Source of the DNA: Bacteroidetes bacterium UBA6221
Lineage (GTDB): Bacteria; Bacteroidota; Bacteroidia; Chitinophagales; Chitinophagaceae
Length of the DNA stretch: 64,000 bases
Assembly: GCA_002421685.1 (NCBI GenBank)
Contig: DISB01000016.1
Span: 252,245 to 316,244 of the forward strand
Reading direction: 5' to 3'
Positions 1 through 7,582 of this stretch are shown piece by piece; within the stretch, counting starts at the first letter, position 1; the number at the start of each line of letters is the position of its first letter. Position numbers and translations under genes: made by a program. The notes below the pieces were generated by a model. It did not search any database. It was not told the origin of the DNA and saw only the letters and a program-made list of their open reading frames with translations.

Positions 1-2
1 GG

Positions 3-605
3 GATATTTACATCAGCGAAAATTCTTACGACGACCGCGGCAGCCGGCCTATATGGGGTACCGGCGACGTATTGTGGAAACTGGAGCCCGGTCTATGGTA
101 CGGCTACCCTGATTTCAGCGCCGGGGTAGAACTGGCAGGGAAGAAAGGTTTCGCCGTTCCGGGCAAGGACCTGGTAAAGCCTGTAATGAAAGACTACCCT
201 AATAAGGCGCCGAGGCCGGTAGCTATGTTCGGGGTACATTCATCTACCAACGGGATGGACTTTTCTACCAATCCCGCTTTTGGGCATACGGGTGAAGTAT
301 TCGCAGCAGAATTTGGCGACATGGCGCCCGGCGTAGGCAAGGTTTGGGCACCTGTTGGCTTCAAAGTAGTGCGAGCCAATGTGCAAACAGGGGTTGTAGA
401 AGATTTTGCCGTAAACAAAGGAAAGAAAAATGCACCGGCCAGTATGCTGGGCAAGGGCGGACTGGAAAGGCCATTGGCCGTGAAATTTCATCCCAGTGAG
501 GCGGCCCTGTACATCGTAGACTTCGGCATACTGAAAATGACGAAGCGCGGCCCCGAACCCCAGACAGGTACCGGCGTCATTTGGAAAATAACAAAAAAAC
601 GTTAA
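3..605 (+). CDS. C-terminal part of PQQ/sorbosone dehydrogenase-like beta-propeller protein (5' truncated by window edge)
   Basis: The reading frame is open from the first bases of the window and ends at a TAA at 603-605, so the start lies upstream. The visible 200 residues contain GLERPLAVKFHP followed by LYIVDFG and end GTGVIWKITKKR. This is the style of the last blades of glucose/sorbosone dehydrogenase-type propellers, which oxidise sugars or alcohols in the periplasm with PQQ. A cytochrome c gene follows after 3 bp, which fits a dehydrogenase passing electrons to a c-type haem. The cofactor-binding part is not in the window, so PQQ use is an inference. Another six-bladed propeller without enzymatic activity is possible. 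Confidence 0.7.
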   Translation, partial: DIYISENSYDDRGSRPIWGTGDVLWKLEPGLWYGYPDFSAGVELAGKKGFAVPGKDLVKPVMKDYPNKAPRPVAMFGVHSSTNGMDFSTNPAFGHTGEVFAAEFGDMAPGVGKVWAPVGFKVVRANVQTGVVEDFAVNKGKKNAPASMLGKGGLERPLAVKFHPSEAALYIVDFGILKMTKRGPEPQTGTGVIWKITKKR

Positions 606-608
606 ACA

Positions 609-968
609 ATGGCAAAGACAAACGAGCTATCTAAATATATAGTAGCAATCAGCTTATTCATCATTGCCGGTTCCTGCGCCACCAGGAAGAGCGAACCGAT
701 AACAGGTGCGGTGGTGGACCGTAGCGATACCCGCGTAGCCAACGGGCAGGAAAAATATAACAGGTATTGCCAGAAATGCCACCCCGCCGGCGAAGCAGGG
801 CTGGGGCCGGCAGTGAATGGCAAGCCCAACTTCCTGAAAAAATTCCAGGCGAAACATGGGCTAGGTGTCATGCCTGCGTTTAAAGACATCATCTCCAAAC
901 AGGATATAAAAGACATAGGACTTTACCTGAAAAAATTAGATAAACTGAAAAAGCGGAAAGACATATGA
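609..968 (+). CDS. Small monohaem cytochrome c lipoprotein
   Basis: A 119-residue protein. The N-terminus has a hydrophobic segment ending in AGSC (Cys23), which looks like a lipobox, so it is probably a periplasm-facing lipoprotein. The haem-binding motif CQKCH is at 54-58, and Met88 in a GVMPAF context is the likely distal ligand of a class I cytochrome c. It starts 3 bp after the dehydrogenase-like gene and is almost certainly co-transcribed with it. It probably takes electrons from that enzyme. The C-terminus is very lysine-rich, which could favour docking to an acidic partner. Confidence 0.88.
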   Translation: MAKTNELSKYIVAISLFIIAGSCATRKSEPITGAVVDRSDTRVANGQEKYNRYCQKCHPAGEAGLGPAVNGKPNFLKKFQAKHGLGVMPAFKDIISKQDIKDIGLYLKKLDKLKKRKDI

Positions 969-1424
969 ATAGTCCGTAGATGTAGGCTGTAAATTCTTTA
1001 TAAATGCTTTAACAAAATCGAAAGGTGGATTATCGTACTTTTGTACTGTTTTCATGGTGATAGGGTTTATAGGGGCTGATCCGTTCTCGGATCGGCTTTT
1101 TTATTTCTAACGACATATATAAACCGATAAAAATTCCACATACATAAAAGACCGACGGCTTACTATAATTATCCAAATAACCGGTCAACTACTCCGTTTC
1201 ACCTTATCAGTTTCCGCGTCCAGCATAGATTTCCACAAACATGAACGCATGTAAAAAAAGCGTATATATTTTTTGGCTATGATTTCTATCATGCGTCTAT
1301 ATGAGTATAGTCATAACTTATTGACACTCCCGTGACTAACATTACATCGTGATTATAGCTAATAAGTGAATAATCATACGAGTCTAAAAAGTTTAACAAC
1401 AAAATCAATAAAAAAATTAGTCTT
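969..1424 (+). other. Intergenic region, 456 bp, between two parts of the electron-transfer locus
   Basis: No credible gene is visible. It holds a TACTTTTG element at 1036-1043 that matches the Bacteroidota -7 consensus TAnnTTTG, and a hairpin followed by a T-run at 1075-1102. The remaining 320 bp up to the YceI gene are AT-rich and probably contain that operon's promoter; I could not place it. Confidence 0.6.
1075..1102 (+). terminator. Rho-independent terminator
   Basis: A 9-bp stem (GCTGATCCG with CGGATCGGC, one G-T pair) with a TTCT loop is followed directly by a run of T. It would end transcription from the dehydrogenase/cytochrome operon, or a short transcript started near 1050. Confidence 0.75.
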
Positions 1425-2126
1425 ATGAAACGTGTAAAATTAGCAACGCTGCTCCTTGCGACATCCGCACTGGCTGGATTTACTTATTTCGCCAGTTGTA
1501 CACACAAAGACACGCTGGATGTAGCGCCTCTGAAAAAAGAAATTGTACGTGGTAACGATGTAATAAAATTATCAGACGGATGGTCATGGGATAAATCGCA
1601 CTCAAACGTCATGTGGGAAACTCCTTATGACGGCGTAGGGGCCCTACTGACCGGCAGGTTCAACCAGTTTGGACTAACAACCATGGAATTTGATGAAGCG
1701 AACCCCGAAAAAATACAATTTGAAGGCTGGGTTAGGCTGAATACTGTAAATACCGGGGAGATGGGCCGGGATACAGGATGCCTGTTAAAAACCTTTAAAA
1801 CGGCCAAAGGAAAAGTTGACGAGCCTGAAAACCTCGCAACAATAAAATCCAAGACAGTTAAATTCAATCCAGAGGATACTACCTATATCGTAACTGCGGA
1901 TCTGACCTTCATGGGCATAACAAAAGAAATTGAAGGCATATTAACATACTCCGGCACAACCAGGTTTGATATAGGGCAACTGGGTAGCAATACCAAAGTG
2001 ACCAACATCTGCGGTTTGAATTTCAAATTCAATTTACTGGCCAAATCAGTTTTTGGAATTGTATCTACCAGCATAGCCGATAATGTGGATATTATAATAA
2101 ATACGCAGTACAAGATGACGGAATAA
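1425..2126 (+). CDS. YceI-like lipocalin-fold lipoprotein
   Basis: A 233-residue protein with an N-terminal hydrophobic segment ending FASC (Cys25), a probable lipoprotein signal. From about residue 53 it reads WSWDKSHSNVMWET, then GRFNQFGLTTMEFD and EGWVRLNTVNTGE. This is the order and spacing of YceI domains (W-x-hD-x-xHS... GxF), which form an eight-stranded barrel that binds isoprenoid lipids such as quinones in related proteins. It opens a run of closely spaced genes for cytochromes and an Fe-S/NrfD pair. A role in quinone handling is attractive but inferred from context. It is longer than a minimal YceI domain because of the lipoprotein leader. Confidence 0.82.
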   Translation: MKRVKLATLLLATSALAGFTYFASCTHKDTLDVAPLKKEIVRGNDVIKLSDGWSWDKSHSNVMWETPYDGVGALLTGRFNQFGLTTMEFDEANPEKIQFEGWVRLNTVNTGEMGRDTGCLLKTFKTAKGKVDEPENLATIKSKTVKFNPEDTTYIVTADLTFMGITKEIEGILTYSGTTRFDIGQLGSNTKVTNICGLNFKFNLLAKSVFGIVSTSIADNVDIIINTQYKMTE

Positions 2127-2163
2127 GGGATGCCGTTCCAATTAATATTTAAAACCAAATATT

Positions 2164-2622
2164 ATGAAAAATACAATAAAATTAATAGCACCTCTTCTGC
2201 TGGTTATGATTGCAATACTGACCGGTTGTTATAAAGACAGGAGGATAGTGGACCTGCCGGCTACAACGACAACCGGAACCACTAACAACAACAACACTAA
2301 CAATAACAACAACAATAATAATAATAATAACAATAACAATACCGGTGATGTAAGTTTTTCTAAGGACATTCTTCCGATTTTCACTACTTGTGCCCACAGC
2401 GGATGCCATGTAACAGGCGGCAAAAAGCCAGACCTGACAGCCGCAAATGCGTATGCTTCATTACAAAGTGGTAACTACATCAATACTGCTGACCCTGCAA
2501 ACAGCGAGCTCTACCTGTGGATGAGCGGCAAGAAGGCCTTGACCATGCCACCAGACGGTGCAGATTCTAAGGATAATGCAAAAGTGCTTGACTGGATAAA
2601 ACAAGGAGCTAAGAACAATTAA
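2164..2622 (+). CDS. Cytochrome c-like lipoprotein with CX4CH motif and poly-Asn linker
   Basis: A 152-residue protein. Residues 1-22 form a lipoprotein leader (LTGC, Cys22). Residues 41-59 are almost pure asparagine and form a flexible linker. A compact C-terminal domain then begins FSKDILPIFTTCAHSGCH. The haem motif is C76-AHSG-C81-H82, that is CX4CH rather than CX2CH. This is seen in cytochrome domains of the DILPIF...C type common in Bacteroidota and Planctomycetes. Met128 in a LTMPPDG context is a candidate sixth ligand. It lies 37 bp after the YceI gene and 12 bp before the DUF5777 gene. It probably carries electrons at the cell envelope. Confidence 0.82.
   Translation: MKNTIKLIAPLLLVMIAILTGCYKDRRIVDLPATTTTGTTNNNNTNNNNNNNNNNNNNNTGDVSFSKDILPIFTTCAHSGCHVTGGKKPDLTAANAYASLQSGNYINTADPANSELYLWMSGKKALTMPPDGADSKDNAKVLDWIKQGAKNN
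2284..2340 (+). repeat. AAC/AAT trinucleotide repeat encoding poly-Asn linker
   Basis: Nineteen consecutive codons, 18 of them AAC or AAT and one ACT. A low-complexity run of this kind can change length by slipped-strand mispairing without shifting the frame. Confidence 0.85.
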
Positions 2623-2634
2623 AACAACTTAATT

Positions 2635-3528
2635 ATGAAAAAGCTAAAAATAATCCTTTTGCTTACGGCCGTCATCGGCATGGTATCGGGCCAGCTATAT
2701 GCCCAGGATGAAAGTGCTGGGGCGCCGGAGGTTAAAAAGAAACAATATGCCAAAAATACTTTCGATAGCTACGCTATACTGAGTAGCCAGACAGTAATGG
2801 TACCTAATAAGGGAACGCTGGTAATGGACATACAACACCGCTTCGGTACGCTGAAGAACGGTAGAAAAGATGCCTTTGGCATCTTCGCACCTTCTAATAT
2901 CCGGCTGGGGCTTGAATATGTGCCCATCAAAAACCTTATGGTTGGTACCGGCCTGACAAAAGAAAGGATGCAATGGGACCTGAATGCCAAATATGCAATA
3001 CTGAAACAGACTAAAGATTTCGCAATGCCGGTTAGTGTCAGTTATTACGTTAATATGGTAATGGATCTCCGTGACATCAGCAATTTTAAATATGGTTCGG
3101 ACAGGCTGTCTTACTACCATGAGTTGATGATAGCCTGCAAAGTGCACGATAAATTTTCGGTACAGGTTGCGCCAAGCATTTCACATTTTAATAGCGTGGA
3201 GGCATTTGTAAACTCGAATGGTGACATACAAAATAAAATGAAAAACACGCACCTGGCGATCTCTGTAATAGGACGTGTGAAAGTATCCCAGAAAACAGGA
3301 ATCATAGCGGGATACAACCAGCCTCTTACCAAACACTATACCAACAACCCCCATCCAAACATTACCCTGGGCATTGAAACAAGTACCAGTTCACACTCCT
3401 TCCAGATATTCGCAGGAAACTACTATGGAATAGTACCACAGAGTGACGCGGTATTTAATCAAAATGACTACAATATGGTAGGCCAGTTCCTGGTAGGATT
3501 TAATATAATAAGATTGTGGAGTTTTTAA
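2635..3528 (+). CDS. DUF5777-family beta-barrel protein
   Basis: A 297-residue protein with a cleavable signal peptide ending YAQ at about residue 24. The body is rich in alternating polar and aromatic residues (QHRFGTLKNG, NIRLGLEYVP, LMVGTGLTKERMQWDLNAKY). This fits the Bacteroidota DUF5777 family, predicted outer-membrane or periplasmic beta barrels often found beside cytochrome and YceI genes. It sits between two cytochrome genes with 12-26 bp gaps. A function as an outer-membrane partner for the adjacent haem proteins is only an inference; no ligand is known to me. Confidence 0.78.
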   Translation: MKKLKIILLLTAVIGMVSGQLYAQDESAGAPEVKKKQYAKNTFDSYAILSSQTVMVPNKGTLVMDIQHRFGTLKNGRKDAFGIFAPSNIRLGLEYVPIKNLMVGTGLTKERMQWDLNAKYAILKQTKDFAMPVSVSYYVNMVMDLRDISNFKYGSDRLSYYHELMIACKVHDKFSVQVAPSISHFNSVEAFVNSNGDIQNKMKNTHLAISVIGRVKVSQKTGIIAGYNQPLTKHYTNNPHPNITLGIETSTSSHSFQIFAGNYYGIVPQSDAVFNQNDYNMVGQFLVGFNIIRLWSF

Positions 3529-3554
3529 AAAAAATGTAATAAAAATCAATAGTT

Positions 3555-3938
3555 ATGAAACATGCAGTTCTTTTAATGTTGTGCTTCTTCTTTGTTGCAA
3601 GCGCTTCATATGGTCAAAGCAAACCATGGCCCGTTCCGGATAAATACAAAAACATGAAGAACCCGGTAAAGGCAGACCTTGCCGAAGGCAAAGCGATATG
3701 GGCCAAACACTGTCAATCATGCCACGGTAAAACAGGCGCCGGTGATGGCACAAAAGCCGCACAACTGGACACACAGCCGGAGGACCTGGGCGCTGCAACT
3801 ATCCAAAAACAATCAGACGGCACTTTGTACTATAAAACCTCTGAAGGACGGGATGATATGCCTGCGTTCAAAAAGAAAATACCTGATGAAGATGAGTTGT
3901 GGCAGGTTGTGAATTATATCAGAACCTTCAAAAAATAA
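3555..3938 (+). CDS. Class I cytochrome c, periplasmic
   Basis: A 127-residue protein with a signal peptide of about 20 residues ending SYG. The mature protein contains GKAIWAKHCQSCHGKTGAGDG with haem motif CQSCH at 53-57, and Met102 in RDDMPAFKKK as distal ligand. It ends with the usual C-terminal helix (EDELWQVVNYIRTF). This is the canonical soluble monohaem cytochrome c layout. It is the last gene before a palindromic hairpin and the membrane/Fe-S genes, and probably shuttles electrons to or from the NrfD-containing complex. Confidence 0.92.
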   Translation: MKHAVLLMLCFFFVASASYGQSKPWPVPDKYKNMKNPVKADLAEGKAIWAKHCQSCHGKTGAGDGTKAAQLDTQPEDLGAATIQKQSDGTLYYKTSEGRDDMPAFKKKIPDEDELWQVVNYIRTFKK

Positions 3939-3947
3939 CAATCGAGA

Positions 3948-3975
3948 GCAACCGGTTGCAATATCAACCGGTTGC
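3948..3975 (+). promoter_or_regulatory. Two copies of a CAACCGGTTG palindrome forming a hairpin
   Basis: GCAACCGGTTGC at 3948-3959 and CAACCGGTTGC at 3965-3975 are each self-complementary and also pair with one another around a 5-6 nt loop. Five T residues follow at 3983-3987. It could be an intra-operon terminator or attenuator between the cytochrome and the 79-residue protein, or a double operator. Orientation and function are uncertain. Confidence 0.55.
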
Positions 3976-4023
3976 CTGCAGGTTTTTCTGAAACTTCTGT
4001 TTGAATAAGAAAAGAAAAATAAC

Positions 4024-4263
4024 ATGGAAAACAGGCGATCTTCTCTTTCCCGCAGCCGTTTTGTTGTATGGGGGCTTGGCGTACTTGCTTCATTTACTGC
4101 CTTGAGGTTCCTTAATACATCGAAGAGTGCTAAAGACGGCGAAAGAAAAAAAGTAAAAATGCTGACGCAGGATGGAAAACTTGTTGAAATAAACGAGGAC
4201 CTGCTCAATACAGGCAAGCGAAAAATAACCAATAAGGAATTGCAGTCCTGGGTAAAAAAATAA
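4024..4263 (+). CDS. Small single-span membrane protein of the Fe-S/NrfD operon
   Basis: A 79-residue protein with one hydrophobic segment at about 13-30 preceded by Arg-rich sequence (RRSSLSRSR), then a charged soluble tail. Residues 44-61 (VKMLTQDGKLVEINEDLL) resemble residues 44-61 of the next gene's product (VKLLSVDGDVIEVDQAFL), with 7 of 18 identical and most of the rest conservative. The stop codon lies 3 bp before the next start. I do not recognise a named family. It may be an assembly or anchoring subunit for the Fe-S protein. Confidence 0.75.
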   Translation: MENRRSSLSRSRFVVWGLGVLASFTALRFLNTSKSAKDGERKKVKMLTQDGKLVEINEDLLNTGKRKITNKELQSWVKK

Positions 4264-4266
4264 AAG

Positions 4267-5175
4267 ATGGAAGAACAAAGCAAATCAAGAAGAGAATTCC
4301 TGGCAACCGGCCTGCTTGCAACTCTTGCTGCCGGATGCTCTTCCGCGGATAACCCCTTTACCCCGGAAGACAATGTAGTGCCTTCAGGCACAAAGGTTAA
4401 GCTGCTTTCAGTAGACGGCGATGTGATAGAAGTGGACCAGGCTTTTTTAAAACCTGTGCCCGACCTTCCCCCGGTAAGCAATTCTGAGGCGAGGCGGGGT
4501 ATCGAAGGTAAAAAGTTCGTGATGGTGATAGACTTGTCGCGGTGCAAAAACCTGAAGAAATGCCAGGAAGCCTGCAACCATTGCCATCATATACATCCCG
4601 GTGACAACTGGATAAAAGTGCATTCCATGCAGGACGCGGAGCATACCGCACCTTACTGGCAGCCCACTACCTGTATGCATTGCGACGAGCCGCCCTGCGT
4701 TAAAGTATGCCCGGTTGACGCAACATTCAAACGCCAGGATGGAATCGTGCTTATAGACAGCGACCGCTGTGTAGGATGCCGGTTTTGTATGGCGGCATGT
4801 CCCTACTCTACCAGGGTCTTTAACTGGGGGAAACCGGACATTCCGGAGGAAATTGCGGAACAACAATATTCCTGCGAAACAAGTGTGCCGCAACAAAAAG
4901 GCACAGTAGGCAAATGCGATTTCTGCCCTGATATGGCGCGGAAAGGCTTGCTTCCCCACTGCGTGACGGCCTGCCCTAACGGCGTCTTTATGTTTGGGGA
5001 TATGAATGAAGATTCTGTTTCAAATGGTGCGGAAACATTCCGCTTCAGTGAGTTAATAAGAGATAAAGCCGGCTATCGTCTTATGGAAGACCTCGGCACA
5101 AAACCAAGGGTATATTATCTGCCCCCGGTCAGCAGGAACTTCCCATACGAGGCAGGGCTTGAAAATGAAAGTTAA
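4267..5175 (+). CDS. Tat-exported multi-[4Fe-4S] electron-transfer subunit (DmsB/NrfC/HybA-like)
   Basis: A 302-residue protein. SRREFL at 7-12 is a twin-arginine motif and LAAGC ends at Cys24, so it may be a Tat-exported lipoprotein. Cys motifs follow: C93-x5-C99-x3-C103-x2-C106, C136-x2-C139-x4-C144-x3-C148, C168-x2-C171-x2-C174-x3-C178, and C217-x2-C220-x11-C232-x3-C236. This is the four-cluster layout of the Fe-S subunits of CISM-type oxidoreductases, which link an NrfD-type membrane protein to a catalytic subunit. The first motif is atypical because it has CX5C instead of CX2C. The NrfD-like gene follows 18 bp later. No catalytic molybdopterin subunit is in the window. Confidence 0.9.
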   Translation: MEEQSKSRREFLATGLLATLAAGCSSADNPFTPEDNVVPSGTKVKLLSVDGDVIEVDQAFLKPVPDLPPVSNSEARRGIEGKKFVMVIDLSRCKNLKKCQEACNHCHHIHPGDNWIKVHSMQDAEHTAPYWQPTTCMHCDEPPCVKVCPVDATFKRQDGIVLIDSDRCVGCRFCMAACPYSTRVFNWGKPDIPEEIAEQQYSCETSVPQQKGTVGKCDFCPDMARKGLLPHCVTACPNGVFMFGDMNEDSVSNGAETFRFSELIRDKAGYRLMEDLGTKPRVYYLPPVSRNFPYEAGLENES

Positions 5176-5193
5176 CCAACAAAAAAATGTTTT

Positions 5194-6516
5194 GTGGAAA
5201 ATCCAGCTAATCTCAGAACAGCCGAGAAAATTACAAATGACCTGCTACCCCAGAAATTTGGCAAAGCGGGGACCATATGGACAATAATATTGATCATATT
5301 CTGTGCCATCGGCGCTTTCGCATACATCAGGCAATTGAGGTATGGCCTTGCAGTGACGGCACTTGGAGACTACGTATCCTGGGGAATATACATATCCAAC
5401 TTCGTATTTTTTGTGGCCATCAGCCTGGTAGGCTCGCTAATTACCGCGATATTCAGGGTAACGAACGTCAAGTGGAGCACACCGCTCACAAGAATAGCGG
5501 AGATCATCGCCGTGTCGGCCATCGTATTTGCGTCGCTGATAATTATCGTGGATATGGGGAGACCGGAACGTCTTGTTAACCTGTTCTTTTATGGGCGTTT
5601 ACAATCACCCATTATGTGGGACGTGGTAGTAATAACCACCTATCTTTTTATAAGCCTGCTGTTACTTTACTTCCCGTTGTTGCCCGACCTTAAAGTATTA
5701 ATCGACAATAATAAAAATAACCCCAAATGGCTTAACCGGGTATATAAATTCCTCGGCTCATTCTGGAAGGGAACGCCGGGGCAATACCGTATCAGCAACA
5801 AGGCGATAAACGTTTTATGTATCCTCATCATACCTGTCGCCTTCGCTATACATACAGTCACATCCTGGCTATTCGCCACTACGTACCGTCCCGGTTGGGA
5901 CAGTACAAACTTCGGCGCGTATTTCGTTTCCGGGGCTTTCCTGGTGGGTGCGGGCGCAGTGGTGGTAGCAATGTATGTTATGAGGAGGGCATACCGCCTC
6001 GAAAAATATATCACGCCCAGGCATTTTGACAACATGGGTAAAATACTGGTGATGCTTGCATTGTTATACCTGTATTTTAATATCAATGAATACCTGGTTC
6101 CGGCATTTAAAATGAAAAAGCCGGAAGAACAGCATTTAACCACGTTATTTGCCGGTGAGTTTGCGCCCCTGTTCTGGTTTGCAATTACGGTAGGTATGGT
6201 CATACCGACACTGATTTTAATATTCAAAAAAGGAAGAAGGCCCCTGCCCATGTTTATTGCAGCAATAATGGTGGTAGTAGGGGCGTGGTTTAAGCGCTAT
6301 CTCATAGTGACACCTACATTGCTGCACCCGTTCCTCCCGATGTCAAATGTCAAGGAGAGCTACAAACATTATTTCCCTTCCTGGGAAGAATGGGCAATTG
6401 CCATGGGATCGCTGGCGGGTGTATTACTGATCATAACATTCTTTACAAGGATATTTCCAATCATTCCGATACAGGAAACAATAACCGAACAAGATGAAAA
6501 GCATGAATCTGAATAA
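5194..6516 (+). CDS. NrfD/PsrC-like quinone-interacting integral membrane protein
   Basis: A 440-residue, strongly hydrophobic protein with about nine membrane segments. It has features of the NrfD family: LGDYVSWGIYISNFVFFVAIS near the N-terminus, VDMGRPERLVNLFFYGRLQSPIMWDV in the middle, and FNINEYLVPAF later. NrfD-type proteins exchange electrons between the quinone pool and a periplasmic Fe-S subunit. The start is taken as GTG at 5194 because the preceding in-frame stop is that of the Fe-S gene and no nearer ATG is in frame. The 3' end overlaps the next gene by 23 bp. Direction of electron flow cannot be read from the sequence. Confidence 0.9.
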   Translation: MENPANLRTAEKITNDLLPQKFGKAGTIWTIILIIFCAIGAFAYIRQLRYGLAVTALGDYVSWGIYISNFVFFVAISLVGSLITAIFRVTNVKWSTPLTRIAEIIAVSAIVFASLIIIVDMGRPERLVNLFFYGRLQSPIMWDVVVITTYLFISLLLLYFPLLPDLKVLIDNNKNNPKWLNRVYKFLGSFWKGTPGQYRISNKAINVLCILIIPVAFAIHTVTSWLFATTYRPGWDSTNFGAYFVSGAFLVGAGAVVVAMYVMRRAYRLEKYITPRHFDNMGKILVMLALLYLYFNINEYLVPAFKMKKPEEQHLTTLFAGEFAPLFWFAITVGMVIPTLILIFKKGRRPLPMFIAAIMVVVGAWFKRYLIVTPTLLHPFLPMSNVKESYKHYFPSWEEWAIAMGSLAGVLLIITFFTRIFPIIPIQETITEQDEKHESE

Positions 6517-7396
6517 ATTATTTCTCGTCGCGGCATTATTGTTCATGACAATGCCGGTGGACCTGAATGCGCAGGAAGATGAAAAGTCCTCACTATTCGT
6601 TAACGTCGGGTATTATGCAAAAAACAACCAGCTGGCCTGGCTGATGATGGAAACCCGGACTAAGGTGGAGAAAAAATTTAAGGCAGTGCCCGGCGTAAAA
6701 CTACGTTTGTACCTGGACAGCGCTGAAAATGAAAATTACCTGATAGGAACGTATGTGACAGATGAAAAAGGAATCGCAAAAGCAGTGTTACCCCAATCTC
6801 TGCGCGATGCATGGAACGCATCGGAGAGACATTCATTCATTGCCGTAGCCGACGAGACAAAACAATTTGAAGCAGGAGAAGGCTCCATTGAAGTGGCGAA
6901 GGCAAAGATGGCGATTGATACATTCTCGGATGGCGAAACAAAAACTATTGAAGTAACAGTACTGGAACTGCAGAATGGGGAATGGACACCTGTTGCAGAC
7001 GCAGAAGTAAAAGTAGGTATTGCCAGGCTGGGCAGTGTATTGCCGGTAAATGAAGAATCATCGTTTACAACGGATTCTTCGGGAAAAGTAACAGCGGAAT
7101 TTGCAAGGCCGGATTTGCCGGGAGACAGCAAGGGTGATATCGTACTCGTTGCCCAGGTGAACGAGCATGAGATACTTGGCAACGTATCAGCCGAATTGAA
7201 AACACCTTGGGGAATACCGGCTGTCCGCGACCACAGCTTTTTTCACAGGGCCTTATGGGCTACCCGCGACAGAACGCCGATTTGGCTGATGGTAATGGCA
7301 TACTCCATTATCGGTACCATATGGGGAATATTAATTTATCTTGTCTTTCAGTTATTCAGGCTAAAAAAGCTCTCAAAAGCAAATTCCGATATTTAA
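6494..7396 (+). CDS. Secreted, C-terminally membrane-anchored protein with Ig-like domains
   Basis: A 300-residue protein with a signal peptide to about residue 27 (LNAQ). Two beta-rich stretches look like Ig or carboxypeptidase-regulatory folds: GVKLRLYLDSAENENYLIGTY with TDEKGIAKAVLP, and VADAEVKVGIARL with TDSSGKVTAEF. A membrane helix lies at about 260-288 (PIWLMVMAYSIIGTIWGILI) with a short basic cytoplasmic tail. It overlaps the NrfD gene by 23 bp, so it is translationally coupled and probably belongs to the same complex. I do not recognise a named family. The topology, a periplasmic domain on one anchor, suggests a scaffold or docking subunit. Confidence 0.75.
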   Translation: MKSMNLNKLFLVAALLFMTMPVDLNAQEDEKSSLFVNVGYYAKNNQLAWLMMETRTKVEKKFKAVPGVKLRLYLDSAENENYLIGTYVTDEKGIAKAVLPQSLRDAWNASERHSFIAVADETKQFEAGEGSIEVAKAKMAIDTFSDGETKTIEVTVLELQNGEWTPVADAEVKVGIARLGSVLPVNEESSFTTDSSGKVTAEFARPDLPGDSKGDIVLVAQVNEHEILGNVSAELKTPWGIPAVRDHSFFHRALWATRDRTPIWLMVMAYSIIGTIWGILIYLVFQLFRLKKLSKANSDI

Positions 7397-7404
7397 CATC
7401 ATAA

Positions 7405-7435
7405 AAGAAGGGTTACCGCGTTGGTAACCCTTCTT
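7405..7435. terminator. Strong hairpin terminator after the electron-transfer operon
   Basis: A perfect 13-bp stem (AAGAAGGGTTACC with its complement) and a GCGTT loop lie 9 bp after the stop of the last gene. The A-rich and T-rich flanks would work in either direction. Confidence 0.8.
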
Positions 7436-7582
7436 AAAACGGAGACTTATCTCGACAGCTTTGAAGAGGATACTAAAAAGCAGGAAGTTACCGGAGTTTT
7501 GGTAGCAAAACAGGGTGTTTTTCCCCTACCATAAGTGCGGGCTAATGGGTATCTTACAGCCCGTTATACACACGCACCCCCT

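Noticed and set aside
5187..5199. ATG at 5187 as start of the NrfD-like gene
   Set aside because: It is in another frame from the NrfD coding sequence and would give an unrelated short peptide; the GTG at 5194 is in frame.
7535..7582. GTG start 16 codons upstream of the chosen hsdM start
   Set aside because: The added residues MRANGYLTARYTHAPP do not look like an HsdM N-terminus, and the ATG at 7583 gives the usual start.
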